From contig JBJENW010000084.1 of NCBI GenBank assembly GCA_051880395.1, positions 1-19,937 of the forward strand: a stretch of DNA of 19,937 nucleotides, read 5' to 3'. Under the pieces are notes generated by a model. The model was not told where the DNA came from, ran no database searches, and was given only the letters and a program-made list of their open reading frames with translations. Source of the stretch: JBJENW01 sp051880395. Lineage in GTDB: Bacteria > Bacillota > Clostridia > Lachnospirales > Lachnospiraceae. Each line of letters opens with the position of its first letter. The stretch's first letter is position 1. Below, one piece after another: positions 15,241-19,937 of the stretch. A program made the position numbers and the translations under genes.

Positions 15241-16692
15241 TTATTTTTCGTATGTACCGCGAATATCCTCTTTCGGCGGTTCCATCGGGTAGTTTCCATC
15301 AAAACATCCGGTACAAATCGGCAGATTATTTACCATGCTTCTTAAACGTTCTAATCCAAGATATCCAAGAGAATCCGCACCAATAATCTCACAGATTTCC
15401 GATATACTATGCTTATATGCTATCAGCTGCTCACGTTCCGGAATATCCGTTCCAAAATAACACGGCCACAAAAATGGAGGTGAACTGATTCGCACATGTA
15501 CTTCTGTTGCTCCCGCCTCCCGCAGCATCTTTACAATACGGTCAGAAGTTGTTCCACGCACGATCGAATCATCGATCATGATCACACGCTTTCCACAGAC
15601 AGCTTCTTTTAAAACATTTAATTTTACACGAACACTGGATTCCCTACTGCTCTGTTTCGGCTTGATAAACGTACGTCCTACGTAGCTGTTCTTTACAAAT
15701 GCTGTTCCATACGGAATACCTGATTGCATGGAATATCCAAGTGCAGCAGCATTTCCAGACTCTGGAACACCAACTACTAAATCTGCATCTACCGGTGAAT
15801 CTATTGCTAAATATTTTCCTGCCTGTATTCTCGATTCATAAACGCTGACGCCATCAATATGGCTGTCCGGTCTCGCAAAATAAATATATTCAAAAACACA
15901 ATGCGCCTGTTTTTCTTCTGGAATGCACAATGTCATATCTGACTGAATTCCGCCATCCGGTGTGATCGTTACAACCTCTCCCGGTTTCACGTCGCGCACA
16001 TACTCTGCTCCAATCGTATCTAACGCACAGGTCTCTGATGTGATGATATATGCATTGTCCCGTTTTCCAATTACAAGCGGCTTAAATCCGAATGGGTCTC
16101 TGGCTCCTACTAATTTTCTCGGACTCATTACGACAAGTGAATACGCACCTTTTATTTTCGAACAGGCACGGCGTACCGCTTCTTCTACTGTTGCAGTATT
16201 CAAACGTTCCCGTGCAATATGATATGCGATTACTTCAGAATCAATGGTCGTTTGAAAAATTGCTCCTGTATACTCTAAATCATGACGTAATTCGTTTGCA
16301 TTGATCAGATTTCCATTGTGTGACAATGCCAATGTACCTTTCACATAATTTAACACGAGCGGCTGAGCGTTTTCTCTTGTCGATGCACCAGCAGTAGAAT
16401 AACGTACATGCCCTACACCGATATCCCCTTTCATGGACTCCAGAGTTTCTCCTGTAAACACTTCATTTACAAGGCCCATATCCTTATATGCTGTTACTTT
16501 CCCCTTTGGTCCGCTTGTTTCGCTGACCGCAATACCACAGCTCTCCTGTCCTCTGTGCTGTAGTGCAAAAAGACCATAATAAATGGTCGATGCGACATCT
16601 TTTCCATCGAAATCATACATTCCGAAAACGCCGCATTCCTCATGCAGTTCATCGCCTGCTGACATAGTTTTTTTCATTTCATTCATTTTCAT
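15241..16692 (-). CDS. purF: Amidophosphoribosyltransferase (glutamine PRPP amidotransferase)
   Basis: PurF makes 5-phosphoribosylamine from PRPP and glutamine, the committed step of purine synthesis. From ATG 16692 it has 483 residues. A 19-residue propeptide precedes Cys20 of CGVFG, which becomes the N-terminal nucleophile of the glutaminase domain. The phosphoribosyltransferase domain carries the PRPP loop IMIDDSIVRGTT. Cysteines in HCVFEYIYFARP, WPCYFGTD and ICTGCFDG match the four 4Fe-4S ligands of the Bacillus-type enzyme. I rejected the longer open frame from 16779 because the promoter -10 lies at 16751-16756, within that extension; GGAG stands 11 bases before 16692. The ATG at 16686 is an alternative. 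No purine riboswitch is evident upstream. Confidence 0.95.
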   Translation of the reverse strand: MKMNEMKKTMSAGDELHEECGVFGMYDFDGKDVASTIYYGLFALQHRGQESCGIAVSETSGPKGKVTAYKDMGLVNEVFTGETLESMKGDIGVGHVRYSTAGASTRENAQPLVLNYVKGTLALSHNGNLINANELRHDLEYTGAIFQTTIDSEVIAYHIARERLNTATVEEAVRRACSKIKGAYSLVVMSPRKLVGARDPFGFKPLVIGKRDNAYIITSETCALDTIGAEYVRDVKPGEVVTITPDGGIQSDMTLCIPEEKQAHCVFEYIYFARPDSHIDGVSVYESRIQAGKYLAIDSPVDADLVVGVPESGNAAALGYSMQSGIPYGTAFVKNSYVGRTFIKPKQSSRESSVRVKLNVLKEAVCGKRVIMIDDSIVRGTTSDRIVKMLREAGATEVHVRISSPPFLWPCYFGTDIPEREQLIAYKHSISEICEIIGADSLGYLGLERLRSMVNNLPICTGCFDGNYPMEPPKEDIRGTYEK

Positions 16693-16750
16693 ATTTACCG
16701 AATCTCCAGTCTCCTGACTCTTTTGGCTTACGATTCTAATCGACATAAAA

Positions 16751-16779
16751 ATTATAATACATTCAAAATTAGAAAGCAA
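16751..16779 (-). promoter_or_regulatory. purF-purB promoter
   Basis: TTGCTT (16779-16774), 17 bases, TATAAT (16756-16751) on the minus strand, giving a leader of about 50 bases before ATG 16692. The -10 is perfect; the -35 is poor (TTG only), which suits a regulated promoter. Confidence 0.6.
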
Positions 16780-16860
16780 TCTCTTTCCGTATCATTTGCA
16801 CTATTTTCTTGTAGAAATTTCTGTTTTTTCTATAATTTTTTTTGTATAATTTCATTGTTT

Positions 16861-16877
16861 TATAAGAATTTCTTATA
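16861..16877. promoter_or_regulatory. Perfect 8-bp inverted repeat in the purF/PilZ divergent region
   Basis: TATAAGAA-T-TTCTTATA is an exact palindrome around one base. It lies between the divergent purF and PilZ promoters, 38 bases upstream of the PilZ -35. It may be an operator; AT-rich chance symmetry is the alternative. Confidence 0.35.
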
Positions 16878-16914
16878 ATACTAGTTAAAACATCTTATTC
16901 TGCTATTTTTCTGG

Positions 16915-16942
16915 TTGACGAAACGCCAGATTCCGATATAAT
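16915..16942 (+). promoter_or_regulatory. Promoter of the PilZ gene
   Basis: TTGACG (16915-16920), 16 bases, TATAAT (16937-16942). Start near 16949 gives a short leader with AGGAGG before ATG 16971. Confidence 0.8.
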
Positions 16943-16970
16943 TAAATTTATAATATGCAGGAGGTTAAAC

Positions 16971-17327
16971 ATGTTCGAAAAAAGAAGAAGCAATCGTATT
17001 CCCGTTCGCATGCAGCTAAGCATCTCAGATCTGTTTAATCAAGAGTTATCCGGTATCCATCATCTAGATGCCCCAATTGAAGTTGTTGATATTTCCCGGC
17101 ATGGCATTGGTTTTGAAACGGAATGTATTCTGCCGATCAACTACTATTTTAATGCCAAGCTTGATATAGAAGACGAGAAAGCTGCAAGTATTTTTACCAT
17201 TGTAAAAATTGTTCGTTTTGAAATTGTGGATAAAGATCTCTATCATTATGGCTGTGAATTTTCCAATCTACCGGACAATTTGGCGGCAATTGTGGAAAAG
17301 TATGCGACGGATGCGGACAATACATAG
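16971..17327 (+). CDS. Stand-alone PilZ-domain protein (c-di-GMP receptor)
   Basis: This 118-residue protein consists of one PilZ domain. Both c-di-GMP contact motifs are intact: the N-terminal RxxxR is RRSNR (Arg5 to Arg9) and the DxSxxG motif is DISRHG (Asp40, Ser42, Gly45). It is therefore expected to bind c-di-GMP and act as a small adaptor. Its partner is not shown by the sequence. The PilC/PilT-type operon ends about 3.3 kb upstream on the same strand, and PilZ proteins often regulate pili or motility, so a connection is plausible but inferred. AGGAGG lies six bases before the ATG, it has its own promoter, and a bidirectional terminator follows, so it is a single-gene unit. Confidence 0.92.
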   Translation: MFEKRRSNRIPVRMQLSISDLFNQELSGIHHLDAPIEVVDISRHGIGFETECILPINYYFNAKLDIEDEKAASIFTIVKIVRFEIVDKDLYHYGCEFSNLPDNLAAIVEKYATDADNT

Positions 17328-17346
17328 CAATCGCTCATCCTATTGC

Positions 17347-17397
17347 AAAAACAGGCATCTGCCGGACTTCAAACTTCCGACAGGTGCCTGTTTTTTT
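17347..17397. terminator. Bidirectional terminator between the PilZ gene and gpmI
   Basis: A long stem (ACAGGCAtCTGcCGGa against TCCGaCAGgTGCCTGT) with an eight-base loop is flanked by AAAAA on the left and TTTTTTT on the right. It can stop both the plus-strand PilZ and the minus-strand gpmI transcripts. Confidence 0.9.
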
Positions 17398-17430
17398 CTC
17401 TCTCTGGTAACTATTTCGTTCTAATTTTTC

Positions 17431-18972
17431 TTATTTTTTGATCAATAAAGATTTTCCGGTCATTTCGGCTGGCTGTTCCATGCCCATTAACTCAATCAAT
17501 GTTGGTGCAATATCTGCTAAGCAACCACCTTCACGCAAAGTGTAAGACGGATCAGCATTTACCAGAATAAACGGCACCGGATTTGTTGTATGAGCTGTAA
17601 ACGGAGCGCCTGTCTCATAATCGACCAACTGCTCTGCGTTTCCGTGATCTGCACAGATAAACATCTGACCATCTACTTCTTTTAAAGCAGCAACCGTTTT
17701 ACCGACACATTCATCAACAGCTTCAACCGCTTTGATCGCAGCTTCTTCCACACCTGTATGTCCAACCATATCCGGGTTTGCAAAGTTAATGATAATGACA
17801 TCATATTTATCGGATTTGATCGCATCGACAAGCTTGTCACAAACCTCATAGGCACTCATTTCCGGCTGCAAATCGTAAGTTGCAACTTTTGGTGATTTTA
17901 CAAGAATACGATCCTCATTTTTATTCGGCTCTTCCACTCCACCATTGAAAAAGAATGTAACATGCGCATACTTCTCTGTCTCCGCAATTCTTGCCTGTGT
18001 TTTTCCGTTGTCTGCCAAGAACTGTCCAAAGGTATTATGAAGTTCTACTTTATGGAATGCAACAATTTTATTCGGAATTGTAACATCATATTCTGTGAAA
18101 GTTACGAATACCGTATTAATTCTCGCTCCTCTGTCAAATCCATCAAATTCGTCTGCACAGAACGCTCTTGTAATCTCTCTTGCACGGTCCGGGCGGAAGT
18201 TAAAGAAGATCACACTATCGTTGTCTTTTACTGTTGCCGTTGGAGCACCGTTTTTCAGAATCACAGTCGGTACCACAAACTCATCTGTTACATCTTCTGC
18301 ATAAGATGCTTCGATTGCTGCGATTGCATCATCTGCTGTTTTTCCTTCGCCTTTTGCGATCGCATTGTAAGCTGCCTGCTCACGATCCCATCGATTGTCA
18401 CGGTCCATTGCATAGTAACGACCGGAAATCGTTGCGATTTCACCGACACCGATTTCTTTGATTTTATCCTGTAATTCCTTTAAAAATCCCTCGCCGGACT
18501 TCGGTGCTGTATCACGTCCGTCTAAGAAACAGTGTACATATACTTTTTCTAATCCTTCTCTTTTTGCCAATTCCAATAATCCATATAAATGACTGTTGTG
18601 ACTGTGAACGCCACCGTCTGAAAGCAGTCCAAATAAATGCAGCGCAGAATCGTGTTCCTTTACATTTTCCACTGCTTTTAAAAACGCCTCATTTTTAAAG
18701 AAATCTCCATCTTCAATTTCTTTTGTGATACGAGTCAGCTCCTGGTATACAATACGTCCGGCACCCATGTTCAAATGTCCAACCTCAGAGTTTCCCATCT
18801 GACCATCTGGAAGTCCGACTGCCAGTCCACTAGCATATCCTTTCACAAACGGACACTCTTTCATCAACTGATCGATATTCGGTTTGTTTGCCTGATAAAC
18901 TGCATTTCCTTTTGTCTGATCATTCAAACCAAAACCATCTAAAATCATCAATACGGTAGGTTTTTTACTCAT
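17431..18972 (-). CDS. gpmI: 2,3-bisphosphoglycerate-independent phosphoglycerate mutase
   Basis: GpmI interconverts 3- and 2-phosphoglycerate in glycolysis through a phosphoserine and two manganese ions, in the cytoplasm. The 513 residues show the alkaline-phosphatase-superfamily metal sites Asp12, Ser62 (in MGNSEVGH, the phosphorylated serine), Asp401, His405, Asp442/His443 and His461. The substrate-binding transferase domain (about 80-300) has His123, DGRD at 151-154, Arg185, Arg191 and PDRAR at 261-265. The length is normal. GAGG precedes the ATG and the promoter TTTACA-17-TAAAAT is at 19049-19021. It is a single-gene unit converging with the PilZ gene. Confidence 0.97.
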   Translation of the reverse strand: MSKKPTVLMILDGFGLNDQTKGNAVYQANKPNIDQLMKECPFVKGYASGLAVGLPDGQMGNSEVGHLNMGAGRIVYQELTRITKEIEDGDFFKNEAFLKAVENVKEHDSALHLFGLLSDGGVHSHNSHLYGLLELAKREGLEKVYVHCFLDGRDTAPKSGEGFLKELQDKIKEIGVGEIATISGRYYAMDRDNRWDREQAAYNAIAKGEGKTADDAIAAIEASYAEDVTDEFVVPTVILKNGAPTATVKDNDSVIFFNFRPDRAREITRAFCADEFDGFDRGARINTVFVTFTEYDVTIPNKIVAFHKVELHNTFGQFLADNGKTQARIAETEKYAHVTFFFNGGVEEPNKNEDRILVKSPKVATYDLQPEMSAYEVCDKLVDAIKSDKYDVIIINFANPDMVGHTGVEEAAIKAVEAVDECVGKTVAALKEVDGQMFICADHGNAEQLVDYETGAPFTAHTTNPVPFILVNADPSYTLREGGCLADIAPTLIELMGMEQPAEMTGKSLLIKK

Positions 18973-19020
18973 ATTTTTTTCCTCTTTCCTTTTTTCTAAG
19001 TTTTCGGTTCATACATCCTT

Positions 19021-19049
19021 ATTTTACACACTGCGAGCACATTTGTAAA
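19021..19049 (-). promoter_or_regulatory. gpmI promoter
   Basis: TTTACA (19049-19044), 17 bases, TAAAAT (19026-19021) on the minus strand, each box matching the consensus at five of six positions. Confidence 0.75.
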
Positions 19050-19199
19050 TATACTTTGTTATTCTTTTAACGCTTCTTTTTTCTTTTCAATCTATAGGAT
19101 GCATCATCTTTTTCGCTTTATATGGATGTAAGTCTTTACGGGCGCTACCTTATTGGCCTCCCACTATGTTATCGTTTCCACTACTTTTTGGGCATTTTG

Positions 19200-19599
19200 A
19201 CGAAAAATATCTCAACCGAGGGGATTTCCTACACGGACGTTTTCGGTATCCGGCAGGAGGCAAGGGCGGGGTGGCTGAAACAAAAGTGGCTAGACAGAAA
19301 TGAAGTCGAGTTTAGGATGGGCGGATCTGTGATGCTTTATTTTTACTGTTTTTCGAAGGTCGGACAGTCTGCACGAATGTGTACGCCAGAGCAAGACTCA
19401 AAAGCGGATTCTTTCTCTGGCGTACACATCCGCACAGCCGGTCCGCCAAACGAAAGACAGCAAAGGCATCACAGATCCGCCCATCCAAACTCACTATCAT
19501 TTCTGTCAAAGCCACTTTTGTTTCAGCCACCCCGCCCTTGCCTCCTGCCGGATACCGGAAACTGTTTATTGGAACCGAGTGGTTGAGATATTTTTCGTT
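19200..19599. repeat. Long imperfect inverted repeat, two opposed copies of a ~200-bp element
   Basis: The left arm (19200 to about 19395) is the reverse complement of the right arm (about 19412 to 19599). The 18 outermost bases are identical (19200-19217 and 19582-19599), and after a divergent stretch of about 25 bases come 48 identical bases (19244-19291 and 19510-19557). Then follow a GGATGGGCGGATCTGTGATGC block and an inner ATGTGTACGCCAGAG block. The arms are clearly richer in GC than their flanks. In the right arm, reading left, AGGAGG precedes a GTG-started frame of about 70 codons (from 19530). The same frame in the left arm stops after ten codons, so these look like repeat copies rather than genes. 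Reading outward, both arms share an open frame with GYRK...LRYFS that ends shortly outside. Confidence 0.9.
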
Positions 19600-19823
19600 T
19601 ATGGCAGAAAGTTGTGGTTCAGATTTTATGTGAGTAGAAAATTCAAAACTTCGACAAAATATTTACTACGAAATAGATATACGAAATATTTCTGTTCAAA
19701 TAACGAATCTTTCGCATTATCATTTTTTCTAATTTTTACTTTTATTCTTGATCACAAATTCTCAGTATAAATCATTCATCATTTTAAAGAGTTTACATAT
19801 CAAAAACTTCTGAGCAAAATTAT
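19600..19823. other. AT-rich gap with no recognised gene
   Basis: This stretch is very AT-rich. Its first 80 bases extend the similarity of the right arm to the third repeat copy at the window edge (for example 19650-19671 matches the complement of 19852-19873 at 18 of 22 positions). I see no gene and only a weak promoter-like pair, TTTACA-17-CAAAAT on the plus strand near 19791-19819. Confidence 0.5.
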
Positions 19824-19937
19824 TTATGGAAAGCATTCTGCTGTTGTTCTAAATTTTTTATTCACATAAACTTTCACTCCATCATTTTCTGGAACTGTAA
19901 GAAAATATCTCAACCTTCCGTCTACAATACACAGTTT
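19824..19937 (-). other. Third repeat copy at the window edge, with an open frame that may be a gene 3' end
   Basis: On the minus strand a frame enters from the right edge and runs 37 codons to a TAA at 19826-19824. It contains VDGRLRYFLTVPENDGVKVY and ends in ECFP, with a plausible mix of residues for a real C-terminus. The same DNA matches the outward end of the inverted repeat: 36 collinear bases align with plus-strand 19559-19594 with about seven mismatches, and the similarity continues on the far side of the shared AAAATATCTCAACC. It is therefore either a third copy of the repeat or a true gene whose end resembles it. Truncation by the window prevents a decision, and I recognise no family. 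Confidence 0.4.

Noticed and set aside
16693..16779. N-terminal extension of purF
   Set aside because: The -10 box of the likely promoter lies within it and PurF propeptides are short; the ATG at 16692 gives a 19-residue propeptide.
16693..16860. Purine riboswitch or PurR boxes upstream of purF
   Set aside because: No conserved riboswitch core and no CCGAAC-type boxes were found.
17962..18474. Plus-strand open frame of 170 codons
   Set aside because: Antisense shadow of gpmI, rich in Cys and Ile, with no domain.
19122..19586. Plus-strand open frame of 154 codons through the inverted repeat
   Set aside because: It crosses both arms of a palindrome, so its two halves are sense and antisense of the same DNA; not a believable protein.
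1..19937. CRISPR array, tRNA or rRNA genes
   Set aside because: No regularly spaced direct repeats; the only tRNA-like fold is the tRNA domain of tmRNA.

Overview
The window looks like chromosomal DNA of a low-GC Gram-positive anaerobe, most likely a Lachnospiraceae-type member of the Clostridia. The evidence is AT-rich non-coding DNA, strong AGGAGG ribosome sites, the Firmicutes gene order secG-rnr-smpB-ssrA, a Bacillus-type PurF with a propeptide and Fe-S cysteines, cofactor-independent GpmI, and a DUF4860-like protein beside pilus-type genes. Most genes are on the minus strand; the pilus-like operon and the PilZ gene are on the plus strand.

Layout. Positions 1-307 hold no convincing gene, but they contain a near-consensus minus-strand promoter reading out of the window and a nested inverted repeat. 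Positions 308-4164 (minus) hold an unrecognised membrane/coiled-coil protein, an OmpR-type response regulator, its histidine kinase (ATGA overlap) and a lipoprotein, probably one signalling unit. Positions 4165-4488 carry a symmetric 63-bp hairpin element and a terminator. Positions 4489-8249 (minus) are the translation quality-control and secretion block: secG, rnr, smpB and ssrA (tmRNA, tag ANDTELAYAA), then a small membrane protein just behind the ssrA terminator. A HAD phosphatase (8250-8912, minus) diverges from the plus-strand operon at 9177-13708.

The operon at 9177-13708 is the most interesting part. Six closely spaced plus-strand genes encode a transglutaminase-fold lipoprotein, a PilC/GspF platform protein, three small single-pass proteins resembling minor (pseudo)pilins, and a PilT-family ATPase. 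No PilB/GspE, prepilin peptidase, secretin or canonical major pilin is present. This looks like a reduced type IV filament system. A stand-alone PilZ (c-di-GMP receptor) gene lies about 3.3 kb downstream, beyond the purF-purB operon (13783-16692, minus). pilT and purB converge on an exact 37-bp-arm palindrome that includes both stop codons. gpmI (17431-18972, minus) follows, sharing a bidirectional terminator with the PilZ gene.

Positions 19050-19937 lack ordinary genes. They hold a long imperfect inverted repeat with arms of about 200 bp, richer in GC than its flanks. A third related copy runs off the right edge; it contains a short open frame that may be a truncated gene end. All functional names come from motif recognition by eye. 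No database search was possible.
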